A DNA stretch of 40,567 bases from Flavobacteriales bacterium (GTDB lineage Bacteria; Bacteroidota; Bacteroidia; Flavobacteriales_D; Sanyastnellaceae), in NCBI GenBank assembly GCA_947466425.1, contig CANIBZ010000021.1, positions 1 through 40,567 of the forward strand, read 5' to 3'. Positions 8,135 through 16,215 of this stretch are shown here, piece after piece (position 1 is the first letter of the stretch; each line of letters opens with the position of its first letter). The position numbers and the translations under genes were made by a program. Below the pieces are notes generated by a model. It made no database searches and was not told the origin of the DNA. It saw only the letters and a list, made by a program, of their open reading frames with translations.

Positions 8135-9243
8135 TTTTTTATTGAAATTTTTCCGGTTGAATCAATTGATAATTTTGTTGAAGGCAAATCTGCTTCGGTC
8201 AAATCTTTTATATCTTTTGCTACACGACCTTGCGCATCTAGCGTAGGCCCACCTTCTCCTTCTTGAATAAAGCTTATTATTTCTCCTGAAATGAAATCTC
8301 CCTTTTTATTTACTTCTATCGTAACCAACGGAGCGTAACCTGCCTGACCTTTTAAGCTAAACCTCGCGTAGGTTGCAAAATTTCCCAGACTGTATGCAAT
8401 GAATTTGCCCTTGTAAAGATCCATAGCTCGAGGCACGTGAGGCCCGTGACCGAAAACAATATCAGCACCCGCGTCAATAACGGCTTTTGCAAATTCCTGC
8501 GGATTTCCTCTTTTTTCACCCAAGTAATTTTCGTTTGAATTTGTTAAATGGCGAAATCCACTTCCTTCGCCACCCGCGTGAATGGAAACAATCACAACAT
8601 CACAAATTTTATCGAGGTCCTGAACTATCTTTTTTGCATTTGAAATGTCGTTAACATTAACAGTTCCGTTATTCGGGGCAAAAGCACAAAAGCCATATTT
8701 CACACCGTCTTTTTCGAATGTAGATGTTGGACATGAAGTTAATCCGGCGTAATACAATCCCGCTGCGGTGAGGACTTTCTTCGTGTTAATTCGTCCAACT
8801 TCCCCGAAATCACCAACATGATTATTGGCGATACTCAAAATATCGAATCCTGCGTTTACGAAATGATTGATGTAATGGTCGGGCATTTTAAATGCATAAC
8901 ATTTTGTAGGATCGGAACATTTTTTAACGGGACCTTCACCTGTTAAAAATCCGCCTTCACAATTGCCAAATGCTAAATCCGATTTTTGCAAATACGGCGC
9001 TGCATCACGAAAAATGTCTTTCCCATCGTTAGGAGGAAGCAGATTTGCACTTGGATAATTGGTGCCTATCATACAGTCACCAACTGCGGAAATAAAAATT
9101 CGTTTTTCTGTTGTGTCTTGAACTGCTTGGATATCAGTTTGAGTGCCATGAGCTTCCGACTTCACAGGTGTGTTGCCAGTAGAACAGCTAAGAATTGAGG
9201 AAAACCCAATAAATAATACGCTTTTCGAGAAAAATGATAACAT
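8131..9243 (-). CDS. CapA-family lipoprotein, metallophosphatase fold
   Basis: A 370-residue protein with a lipoprotein signal (lipobox SILSC, Cys20). The CapA/PgsA metallophosphoesterase-like motifs appear in order: GDCMIG (55-60), GNCEGG (93-98), ANNHVGD (139-145), HAGGEG (222-227), GHGPHVPR (265-272) and YSLGNF (284-289). CapA proteins take part in poly-gamma-glutamate capsule formation in Bacillus, but many Bacteroidota members have no capsule operon beside them, so the substrate is unknown. The gene lies 9 bases downstream of the NlpC/P60 peptidase on the same strand, suggesting a joint envelope role. The HAGGEG block replaces the HWGxE of classical CapA; I believe this variant is common in the subfamily. 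The last codon overlaps gpsA. Confidence 0.85.
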   Translation of the reverse strand: MLSFFSKSVLFIGFSSILSCSTGNTPVKSEAHGTQTDIQAVQDTTEKRIFISAVGDCMIGTNYPSANLLPPNDGKDIFRDAAPYLQKSDLAFGNCEGGFLTGEGPVKKCSDPTKCYAFKMPDHYINHFVNAGFDILSIANNHVGDFGEVGRINTKKVLTAAGLYYAGLTSCPTSTFEKDGVKYGFCAFAPNNGTVNVNDISNAKKIVQDLDKICDVVIVSIHAGGEGSGFRHLTNSNENYLGEKRGNPQEFAKAVIDAGADIVFGHGPHVPRAMDLYKGKFIAYSLGNFATYARFSLKGQAGYAPLVTIEVNKKGDFISGEIISFIQEGEGGPTLDAQGRVAKDIKDLTEADLPSTKLSIDSTGKISIKN

Positions 9244-9252
9244 AAGCTAAAT

Positions 9253-9861
9253 TTAAACTTTAGCTAAAGTAGGGTCTATTTTAATTCGCGCACATTTAAT
9301 AAATCTCTCTTTGTAATATTTTATTTTAGGAAACTCGTCATAACGAATCCCTCTATTACAGCTGTGTATCATTGTTATTTTCCCATTGTCATTTTTCACA
9401 ACCATGGCCACGTGACCCACTTTACCTGAATGAGCGTTTCTTCCTGTGAAAAAAAGTAAATCGCCAGGTTGTGCTTCATTTAAAGAGATTTTTTGTCCAA
9501 ATTCTGCTTGACCGCCTGAAGATCTTGGGAGCTTGATGTTGTGTAAAGAATAGATATAGCTAACAAAACCAGAACAGTCCAAAGGCCATTTTGCTATGCC
9601 AGAAGCTTGGTAAGGTAATCCAAGTAGTTTTCTACCGTCCTCGAGAATAGAGGCAATGATTTCAGAACGCTTAGTAACGAGTGTAGTGTCGATTTGAACA
9701 GTAGAAGAGTCAACTTGTGTAGCCGAAGAATCTTTTTCGATTGCTGCTTTTACAGAAGGAACTGCAAAGACAACTTCGTTTTCATCGGATTCATTGAAAC
9801 CAAATGCAACTGAACTCAAAAGAAGCAACAGCGCAACTGCTGCAGTCAAAGAATTTCTCAT
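9253..9861 (-). CDS. NlpC/P60 (C40) peptidoglycan endopeptidase
   Basis: A 202-residue exported peptidase. A signal peptide covers about 1-21 and a Ser/Thr-rich linker runs to about 65. The C40 catalytic domain has Cys96 in LDCSGFVSYIY, His150 in VGHVAMVV and a third polar residue, His166, in MIHSCNRG. QPGDLLFF (131-138) is also typical. The family cleaves peptide stems of peptidoglycan, usually the D-Glu to diamino acid bond. There is no separate wall-binding domain. It is first in a two-gene unit with capA, divergent from the T9SS cargo gene. A one-mismatch -7 box (TATATTCG, minus strand, 9880-9887) lies upstream. Confidence 0.92.
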   Translation of the reverse strand: MRNSLTAAVALLLLLSSVAFGFNESDENEVVFAVPSVKAAIEKDSSATQVDSSTVQIDTTLVTKRSEIIASILEDGRKLLGLPYQASGIAKWPLDCSGFVSYIYSLHNIKLPRSSGGQAEFGQKISLNEAQPGDLLFFTGRNAHSGKVGHVAMVVKNDNGKITMIHSCNRGIRYDEFPKIKYYKERFIKCARIKIDPTLAKV

Positions 9862-9934
9862 AGAATTTGTTTAGGGCCGCGAATATACGACATTTTTCTT
9901 GTTGGAAAAAATATAAGTGATTCGTAACGTGTAG

Positions 9935-9964
9935 TTTGAAGCAACTTAGTGTGCGTTACATTTG
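9935..9964 (+). promoter_or_regulatory. Complete Bacteroidota promoter of the T9SS cargo gene
   Basis: TTTG at 9935-9938, an 18-base spacer, then TACATTTG at 9957-9964. Both boxes match the Bacteroidota vegetative promoter exactly at the expected spacing, making this the best promoter in the window. The ATG at 9970 is only five bases further on, so the message starts at or just before the start codon. Confidence 0.75.
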
Positions 9965-9969
9965 TCTAG

Positions 9970-12900
9970 ATGACCATGGGAATATCGGAGTTGGCGAAAA
10001 AGGCTTTTTGTTATTTAGTCCTGTTTTTATTTGGACAGATAGCCTTATTAGCTCAGATTTCTTTCATACAGAACAAAGGTCAATGGCCCACACAGGTTAA
10101 ATACAAAGCCGATATTCCTGGGGGTTCGTTCTGGATTCAATCGAACGGCTTCGCCTATGAGCTTTTCGATTCAACGATTTTCATACCTGATCACAAGCCA
10201 AGTGCTCTTCCCGAAACGGTAAACACTTTGTTTTTCCTTCAACAGTTGGAATATGGAAGTTTGAACGATGCCGTGGAAGAGGATGACCTGCCTGGTTACT
10301 TCAATTATTACCTAGGTTCCGATTCAACGAAATGGAGTGCTCATGTGAAGCGATTTCAAAACATCTATTTCCAAAATGTCTATGACGGAATAAATCTTCG
10401 CTTATTGGGTAAATCGAAATCTATTAAATACCAATTTGAACTTGAAGCACACGCCAATCCAAATCTCATTTCATGGAAGTATCACGACTCGCTTCGATTG
10501 GAATTAGACACTTCAGGAAACTTAATTTCTCACCATGCATTAGGACGAATTTATGAATCGAGGCCCTTCGCTTTTCAATCCATAAATGGACATCTGATTG
10601 AAGTGAAATGCGATTATGTGTTGAATGGAAATCGCCTTCAATTTGTGTTGGGTGAATACGATTCAAACTATGCCCTAATCATTGATCCAGAAATCGCATT
10701 CTCTTCATTCATTGGCTCTTCAGCCAACAATTTTGGATTCACGGCGTGCGACGATCTGAATGGCAACTTGGTTTCTGGTGCTTGTGTATTTGGAAATAAT
10801 TATCCGATAACTGCAGGGGCGTATTCTTCTACCTTCAATCCGACAAGTGGAAATTATTTCGATGTAGCCATTTCGAAATTCGATGCCGCTGGTTCAACGC
10901 TTTTATACAGCACTTATTTAGGTGGCGCTCATCAGGAAACTCCGCACAGCATAGTGGTAGATCACAACGATCAGATTGTTGTTTTCGGTGTTACCGGAAG
11001 TGGCGATTTCCCGATGACGCCAGGAGCCTATCAGACGAATTTCGCGGGTGGTCCTCCTTTGATGATGTCTGCATTTTTTACAAGTGGACACCCCAACGGC
11101 TGCGATTTTTTCATAACGAAATTTAATGCGAGCGGGAATCTTACAGGGTCGACTTATTTAGGTGACGCCTCAAATGATGGATTGAATTATGCCAATGAAT
11201 TGTTCTACAATTATGGCGACGCGTTTCGTGGAGAAGTGAATGTGGACATCATGAACAACATTTTCATAGCCTCGTGTGTTCGTGGAAATGCCGATATAGC
11301 AGGGCTTCCAACACAAACGGCATATGGCGGAGGGGATAGTGATGGATACATAGCCAAGCTCAATCCTTTTCTTACGAATTTGCTTTGGTCGACATACATT
11401 GGCGGAAGTGGGGCCGATGCCATTTATTCTATTGAGTTTGCAAACGATGGAAATATATTGGTTGCTGGCGGAACTCAAAGTTCAAACTTTCCGTTTTGTT
11501 TTGCGGGCGAAGATCCTTCGCCTAATGGCGCTTCGGACGGCTTCATTCTAAAAATTAATTCTGCCTTTTTCACTCCGATGTATGGTACGCTTGTGGGCAC
11601 TCCTGAATACGATCAAGTGTATTTTCTTCAAACGGATATAAACGATAATATTTACTGTTTAGGGCAAACCGCCGGAACCATGGCCATTACACCTGGGCTA
11701 TATGGCCAACCGAACAGTGGACAATTCATTCGGAAATACAATTCAACATTGAACACGCTGAATTGGAACACAACAATTGGAACAGGAAGCGGTGAAATAG
11801 ACATTTCACCAACGGCATTTCTTGTGAGCGACTGCAATCAAATTTATTTCAGCGGATGGGGCGGACATACGAATTCATTAACATGTCCCGCATTGACATG
11901 TCTTGCCTACAACAGCACCACGAACAATTTACCCATTACTGCCGATGCGTTTCAATCCACAACCGATGGAAGTGATTTCTATTTAGCTGTTTTGAATGCA
12001 AGTGCCACGCAATTGGTTTATGGATCTTTTCTCGGAGGAAGTTCAAGCGCGGAACACGTAGACGGAGGAACGTCGCGTTTCGATAAGAGCGGCTCTGTGT
12101 ATCAAGCCGTCTGCGCGGGTTGTCAGAACAACGACGACTTTCCTACAACACCCGGTGCTTGGTCTTCAAGCAACAATAGTTTCGGATGTAACCTAGCGGT
12201 TTTCCGTTTTGATCTCGGTCAATTGGAAGCAATAGCGAATGTGCAAGGACCTTCGCAAATTTGTGTGGGAAGCCCAGCGCAATTTTTAAACGGCACTCAG
12301 AATGCTTCCGATTTTATTTGGAATTTCGGAGACGGACAAACGAGCACGGCCTTTCAACCCAGTCATGTCTTTAATGCTGTTGGAAACGTAACAGTTTCTA
12401 TGATTGCTTCTGATATAAACGATTGCTACGTATCTGACACCGCAACTGTAAATCTGCAAATCATCGAATTTACTCCACCAACTATTGCTGCTGTAAATCC
12501 TTTGTGTGTAGGTGAATCTGTGTCGTTGAATGCTACCGGTTCGAATAATTTATTTTGGTTGAATAATGCCACGCTTTCCAATGTCATTGGAGGTACAGCG
12601 CTAGCAACACCTTCGAACTCGACTACCTATTATATTTCCGATTTCAATGCATGCGGAAGTGATACCATTGGTGTGTATGTCAATGTGATTATTCCTATTG
12701 CTGAAGCGGGTCCCGATTACACCATTTGCATTGGCGATTCACAGCCGCTTACCGCATCGGGCGGAGCAAGCTATGCATGGCAGGCGAGTCCTTCATTAAG
12801 TTCATTGAACACGGCTGCAACCGCCGCAACTCCTGCCGTTGATGAACAATTTTTCGTTACGATTACAACAACCGAAGGATGCACCGCCACGGATAGTTGT

Positions 12901-13869
12901 TTTGTTTTTGTTGAACAGACGGTCCCTGGAGGAGTTACTTATCCGACCATTCAATTGTGCTTGGGTGAAAGCGTGGTGCTTCAATCTGAAGAAGGACTTT
13001 CCTATTCATGGTCGCCTTCGGCGGGATTGAATTCAACCACGATTCAGAATCCTACTGCCTCACCAAGTAATTCAATAACTTACAACGTGTCTATCACCAA
13101 TGCTTGTGGAGCAGGTAATTCTGAAGTAAGCGTTGATGTCATTGAATTGAATGTAGTGGCTTCCGAAGGAGGCACCGTTTGCTTGGGCGAGTACTATCCA
13201 ATTGAAGTAAGTGGCGCTGATTTTTATTCGTGGCTTCCGTTCAGCAGTGTGGTAAATTCTTCAGCAAGCTCAACGCTTGCGAATGCTCCTTTTTCGCAAT
13301 GGATTACTGTTGTTGGAACAGATGTGAACGGCTGTGCCGATACCGATTCGTTGTACATGAATATTCTTTCGTTGCCTGAAGTGGACGCGGGTCCTGATCA
13401 GTATTTCGATTATCCGGGAAGCACAACCTTATTCGGAAACACATTTGGTTTGAATTACAATTGGTCTCCGTCAATTGGACTCTCTTGCACTGATTGTCCT
13501 TATCCAACCGCAATCCCATCAGAGCCTAGGTGGTATTATCTTTCAACTACAAACAATACCGGCTGCGTGGGAATAGATTCGGTATATGTTCGTCCATATT
13601 TCCCGGTATATGTTCCCAACGCTATTACGCCAAATGGCGATGGATTGAACGACGTGTTCTTGGTTGTGGGCGAAAATTTAACCGGATTCCATCTTCAAAT
13701 TTTCGATCGTTGGGGAATCATGATTTTTGAAACGAAGAATTCGAATGAACCGTGGTTGGCGGGATACAAGGGGTACTTCGTGCCGAATGATGTCTACACA
13801 TGGAAGCTCTCATTCGACTCGTTGGAACGCAGACAAGAATTAATTGGACACGTAACTGTGATTCGTTAG
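9970..13869 (+). CDS. Large secreted protein with SBBP repeats, PKD domain and T9SS type B sorting domain
   Basis: A 1299-residue exported protein. The signal peptide runs to about residue 29 (LLAQ). A conserved N-terminal domain begins SFIQNKGQWPTQVKYKAD, of a kind found before SBBP repeats. SBBP-type propeller repeats follow at about 240-740 (YSTYLGG, WSTYIGGSGADAIYSI, YGSFLGGSS), then a PKD domain at about 752-832 (WNFGDGQTS, SHVF), then Cys-containing Ig-like repeats. The gliding-motility C-terminal domain begins near 1213 with VPNAITPNGDGLNDVF and contains FDRWG. That domain directs export by T9SS, and such type B cargo can stay on the surface. An adhesin or scaffold role is inferred. 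A second ATG at 9976 is an equally possible start. Confidence 0.9.
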   Translation: MTMGISELAKKAFCYLVLFLFGQIALLAQISFIQNKGQWPTQVKYKADIPGGSFWIQSNGFAYELFDSTIFIPDHKPSALPETVNTLFFLQQLEYGSLNDAVEEDDLPGYFNYYLGSDSTKWSAHVKRFQNIYFQNVYDGINLRLLGKSKSIKYQFELEAHANPNLISWKYHDSLRLELDTSGNLISHHALGRIYESRPFAFQSINGHLIEVKCDYVLNGNRLQFVLGEYDSNYALIIDPEIAFSSFIGSSANNFGFTACDDLNGNLVSGACVFGNNYPITAGAYSSTFNPTSGNYFDVAISKFDAAGSTLLYSTYLGGAHQETPHSIVVDHNDQIVVFGVTGSGDFPMTPGAYQTNFAGGPPLMMSAFFTSGHPNGCDFFITKFNASGNLTGSTYLGDASNDGLNYANELFYNYGDAFRGEVNVDIMNNIFIASCVRGNADIAGLPTQTAYGGGDSDGYIAKLNPFLTNLLWSTYIGGSGADAIYSIEFANDGNILVAGGTQSSNFPFCFAGEDPSPNGASDGFILKINSAFFTPMYGTLVGTPEYDQVYFLQTDINDNIYCLGQTAGTMAITPGLYGQPNSGQFIRKYNSTLNTLNWNTTIGTGSGEIDISPTAFLVSDCNQIYFSGWGGHTNSLTCPALTCLAYNSTTNNLPITADAFQSTTDGSDFYLAVLNASATQLVYGSFLGGSSSAEHVDGGTSRFDKSGSVYQAVCAGCQNNDDFPTTPGAWSSSNNSFGCNLAVFRFDLGQLEAIANVQGPSQICVGSPAQFLNGTQNASDFIWNFGDGQTSTAFQPSHVFNAVGNVTVSMIASDINDCYVSDTATVNLQIIEFTPPTIAAVNPLCVGESVSLNATGSNNLFWLNNATLSNVIGGTALATPSNSTTYYISDFNACGSDTIGVYVNVIIPIAEAGPDYTICIGDSQPLTASGGASYAWQASPSLSSLNTAATAATPAVDEQFFVTITTTEGCTATDSCFVFVEQTVPGGVTYPTIQLCLGESVVLQSEEGLSYSWSPSAGLNSTTIQNPTASPSNSITYNVSITNACGAGNSEVSVDVIELNVVASEGGTVCLGEYYPIEVSGADFYSWLPFSSVVNSSASSTLANAPFSQWITVVGTDVNGCADTDSLYMNILSLPEVDAGPDQYFDYPGSTTLFGNTFGLNYNWSPSIGLSCTDCPYPTAIPSEPRWYYLSTTNNTGCVGIDSVYVRPYFPVYVPNAITPNGDGLNDVFLVVGENLTGFHLQIFDRWGIMIFETKNSNEPWLAGYKGYFVPNDVYTWKLSFDSLERRQELIGHVTVIR

Positions 13870-13904
13870 TCGCTTTTGGAATAAATTCGCGGAAACAATT
13901 TACC

Positions 13905-14687
13905 ATGTCATTTCAATTTTTACTTCTCGAAAACATTGGTGCAACACGCATCATTACCATAAACAGACCCGATCAAATGAATGCCTTGAACAAGGCAACC
14001 ATTGAGGAACTTCACACCGCTTTTGAAGATGCTGAAGCAGATGAGCACGTGCGTGCAATTATATTAACTGGTGCAGGAGAGAAGGCATTCGTGGCGGGTG
14101 CCGACATTAAAGAATTTGCAAGTTTCTCTGTTGAACAAGGCATGGAACTTTCGTTGTTAGGACATGAGCAGTTGTTCAATTTTGTTGAACGATTGAATAC
14201 ACCGGTGATTGCTGCGGTGAATGGATACGCCTTCGGCGGTGGGTTGGAATTGGCAATGAGCTGTCACATGCGTGTGGCCTCTTCGAACGCTGTGATGGGA
14301 TTACCTGAAGTTTCTTTGGGTGTCATTCCTGGATACGGCGGAACACAGCGCTTACCTCGTTTAGTTGGAAGAGGAAAAGCAACCGAGTTAATCGTAACTG
14401 CAGGAAGACTTTCAGCAGCAGACGCGTTGCAATGGGGATTGGTGAATCACGTTGTTGAATTGGAAGCGCTCATGCAGTTCACAACCGATTTAGCTGGAAA
14501 AATTGAAAAGCTTTCTCCTTCTGCAATATCAAGTGCCTTGCGCGCGGTTCAAGCCGGATTTGATAGTGAATCTGTTGGATTGAAAGCTGAAGCAGAAGAA
14601 TTCGGGAAATGTTTCGGCACAGAAGATTTCAAAGAAGGAACGACAGCGTTTATGGAAAAACGTAAACCAACTTTTACCGGAAAATAA
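13905..14687 (+). CDS. Enoyl-CoA hydratase (crotonase family)
   Basis: A 260-residue crotonase. The oxyanion-hole segment is [11 protein letters not shown] (61-71) and the second oxyanion glycines are in [11 protein letters not shown]. Both catalytic glutamates of true hydratases are present, Glu115 and Glu135 ([15 protein letters not shown]), so hydration of trans-2-enoyl-CoA, as in beta-oxidation or butanoate metabolism, is likely; the exact chain length is unknown. The ATG at 13905 is preferred over an upstream in-frame ATG at 13800, which would overlap the T9SS cargo gene by 70 bases and add 35 residues unlike the family. Its TAA overlaps the dut ATG by one base (TAATG), so dut should be translationally coupled. 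Confidence 0.92.
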   Translation: MSFQFLLLENIGATRIITINRPDQMNALNKATIEELHTAFEDAEADEHVRAIILTGAGEKAFVAGADIKEFASFSVEQGMELSLLGHEQLFNFVERLNTPVIAAVNGYAFGGGLELAMSCHMRVASSNAVMGLPEVSLGVIPGYGGTQRLPRLVGRGKATELIVTAGRLSAADALQWGLVNHVVELEALMQFTTDLAGKIEKLSPSAISSALRAVQAGFDSESVGLKAEAEEFGKCFGTEDFKEGTTAFMEKRKPTFTGK

Positions 14688-15121
14688 TGCAAGTTGCACT
14701 GATTAATAAATCGAATTATCCGGCTCCTGCATACGCTACAGCGCATGCAGCGGGATTGGATTTACGAGCGAATATCGAAGAGTCGATTGAATTGAAATCA
14801 CTTGAAAGAGTTTTGGTTCCAACCGGATTGTTTATGGAATTACCAGTGGGTGTAGAAGCGCAAATTCGTCCGAGAAGTGGCCTCGCATTCAAACATGGAA
14901 TTACGGTATTGAATACGCCTGGAACCATTGATGCGGATTACCGCGGAGAAATTAAAGTTCTCTTGGTCAATTTGTCGAATGATCCTTTCACCATTGAACC
15001 CGGCGAGCGCATTGCGCAGATGGTGGTAGCCAAGCACGAACAAGTGGAATGGGTAGAGCAAGATTCACTTTCGGAAAGTGAAAGAGGTGCAGGCGGATTC
15101 GGTAGCACTGGAGTGAAATAA
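14687..15121 (+). CDS. dut: dUTP diphosphatase
   Basis: A 144-residue trimeric dUTPase with all five motifs: I AGLDLRA (22-28), II RPRSGLA (61-67), [14 protein letters not shown] (79-89, containing the catalytic Asp), [10 protein letters not shown] (106-113) and [11 protein letters not shown] (133-142). It hydrolyses dUTP to dUMP and pyrophosphate, which keeps uracil out of DNA and supplies thymidylate synthesis. The start codon shares one base with the preceding crotonase stop. A strong intrinsic terminator begins 33 bases after the stop, so dut closes this transcription unit. The length is normal for the bacterial family. Confidence 0.97.
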   Translation: MQVALINKSNYPAPAYATAHAAGLDLRANIEESIELKSLERVLVPTGLFMELPVGVEAQIRPRSGLAFKHGITVLNTPGTIDADYRGEIKVLLVNLSNDPFTIEPGERIAQMVVAKHEQVEWVEQDSLSESERGAGGFGSTGVK

Positions 15122-15154
15122 TTCATTCAATTTCAAATGTTCATTACTTCATTG

Positions 15155-15185
15155 AAAGGCCGAATTGTGTTCGGCCTTTTTGCTT
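15155..15185 (+). terminator. Intrinsic terminator after dut
   Basis: A perfect 10-base stem (AAAGGCCGAA at 15155-15164 and TTCGGCCTTT at 15170-15179) with a 5-base loop, running into a T-rich tract. It separates the crotonase-dut unit from the envelope cluster that starts at 15214. The stem is symmetric enough to act in both directions, although the nearest gene transcribed leftward ends far away. Confidence 0.85.
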
Positions 15186-15213
15186 TCTTTTGTTAGAAAG
15201 AAATTAAGCAGAA

Positions 15214-16215
15214 ATGAGAATAGTTATTCCAATGGCCGGAATGGGCAAGCGATTACGTCCGCACACCCTAGTAACCCCGAAGCCGCTTGTTAGAATTGCC
15301 GAAAAGCCAATTGTACAGCGGTTGGTAGAAGACATTGTATCTATTCAAACAGAAAAGGTGGAAGAGATTGCGTTTATTATTGGACGCTTTGGAAAGGAAG
15401 TAGAGAACAATCTTATTGCTTTAGCAGAGCAGCTGGGCGCGAAGGGAACCATTCATTATCAAGACGAGGCACTGGGAACGGCACATGCTATTCTTTGCGC
15501 AGAATCTGCCCTTACGGGTCCTGTAACCGTCGCTTTTGCAGATACACTCTTTCGTGCCGACTTCAAATTAGATCCAAACGCAGACGGTGTTTTGTGGGTG
15601 AAGAAAATTGAAGACCCTCGTCAGTTTGGTGTAGTGGAATTGAATGCCGAAGGCACCATTGTTTCCTTCCAAGAAAAACCGCAGGAATTCGTTTCAGATT
15701 TGGCCATGATAGGCATTTATTATTTCAAAGACGGTGAATGGTTGAAGAGAGAACTTCGCTATTTGTTAGACAACAACATCATGAATGGAGGAGAATATCA
15801 ACTTCCAGATGCCATGCGCAACATGATGAAGCAAGGAGCAAAGTTTGTTCCCGGTGAGGTGAACGAGTGGATGGATTGCGGAAACAAAGCAGCGGTTGTA
15901 GAGACTATGGCCTCTGTGGTTTCTAGACTTCCACAAAATCACAACGTTCAATTGGAGGGAGATTCGAAAATTATTGAACCGTGTTATTTCGGAAATAACG
16001 TTGTGCTTCACAATTCAATCGTTGGTCCGAACGTTAGTGTTGCAAGCAATGTCTCTATCATGAATTCAAAACTTGAAAACTCTTCCGTTGAATCGAATAG
16101 TAAAATTGAGAATTGTCAGCTTTCAAATTCATTAATCGATGAGTTTTGTCAAGTGTCAGGTGTGAAGGGTGTACTTGATTTGGGTTCATACAATTCCATT
16201 CAAAACAATGATTAA
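15214..16215 (+). CDS. Sugar-phosphate nucleotidyltransferase with beta-helix C-terminus
   Basis: A 333-residue NTP-transferase. The N-terminal Rossmann-like domain has the nucleotide-binding loop MAGMGKRLRPHT (7-18), TPKPL (21-25) with the conserved lysine, and VAFADTLF at the metal-binding Asp. The tail from about 240 shows hexapeptide-like repeats (NNVVLHNSIVGPNVSVASNVSIM), giving a left-handed beta helix. Such enzymes join a sugar 1-phosphate to an NTP to make NDP-sugars for polysaccharide or lipid-linked glycans; glucose-1-phosphate thymidylyl- or uridylyltransferases are the closest type, but the sugar cannot be read from sequence. The gene follows a terminator and overlaps the next gene by 8 bases. 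I see no promoter I would defend. Confidence 0.85.
   Translation: MRIVIPMAGMGKRLRPHTLVTPKPLVRIAEKPIVQRLVEDIVSIQTEKVEEIAFIIGRFGKEVENNLIALAEQLGAKGTIHYQDEALGTAHAILCAESALTGPVTVAFADTLFRADFKLDPNADGVLWVKKIEDPRQFGVVELNAEGTIVSFQEKPQEFVSDLAMIGIYYFKDGEWLKRELRYLLDNNIMNGGEYQLPDAMRNMMKQGAKFVPGEVNEWMDCGNKAAVVETMASVVSRLPQNHNVQLEGDSKIIEPCYFGNNVVLHNSIVGPNVSVASNVSIMNSKLENSSVESNSKIENCQLSNSLIDEFCQVSGVKGVLDLGSYNSIQNND

Noticed and set aside
11170-11478. Antisense open frames inside the T9SS cargo gene (also near 10466, 11652, 12802, 13304)
   Set aside because: They shadow a long real gene with strong protein motifs; none has recognisable domains.
13882-13889. TAAATTCG as a -7 box for the enoyl-CoA hydratase
   Set aside because: One mismatch to TAnnTTTG and no -33 element at a workable distance.
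13800-13904. In-frame 35-residue N-terminal extension of the enoyl-CoA hydratase
   Set aside because: It overlaps the T9SS cargo gene by 70 bases, is rich in Arg/Trp/Asn unlike any crotonase start, and the ATG at 13905 gives the normal family length.
15183-15200. Second hairpin CTTTCT/AGAAAG after the dut terminator
   Set aside because: Six AT-rich pairs with a 6-base loop; too weak to call, and expected by chance in this composition.
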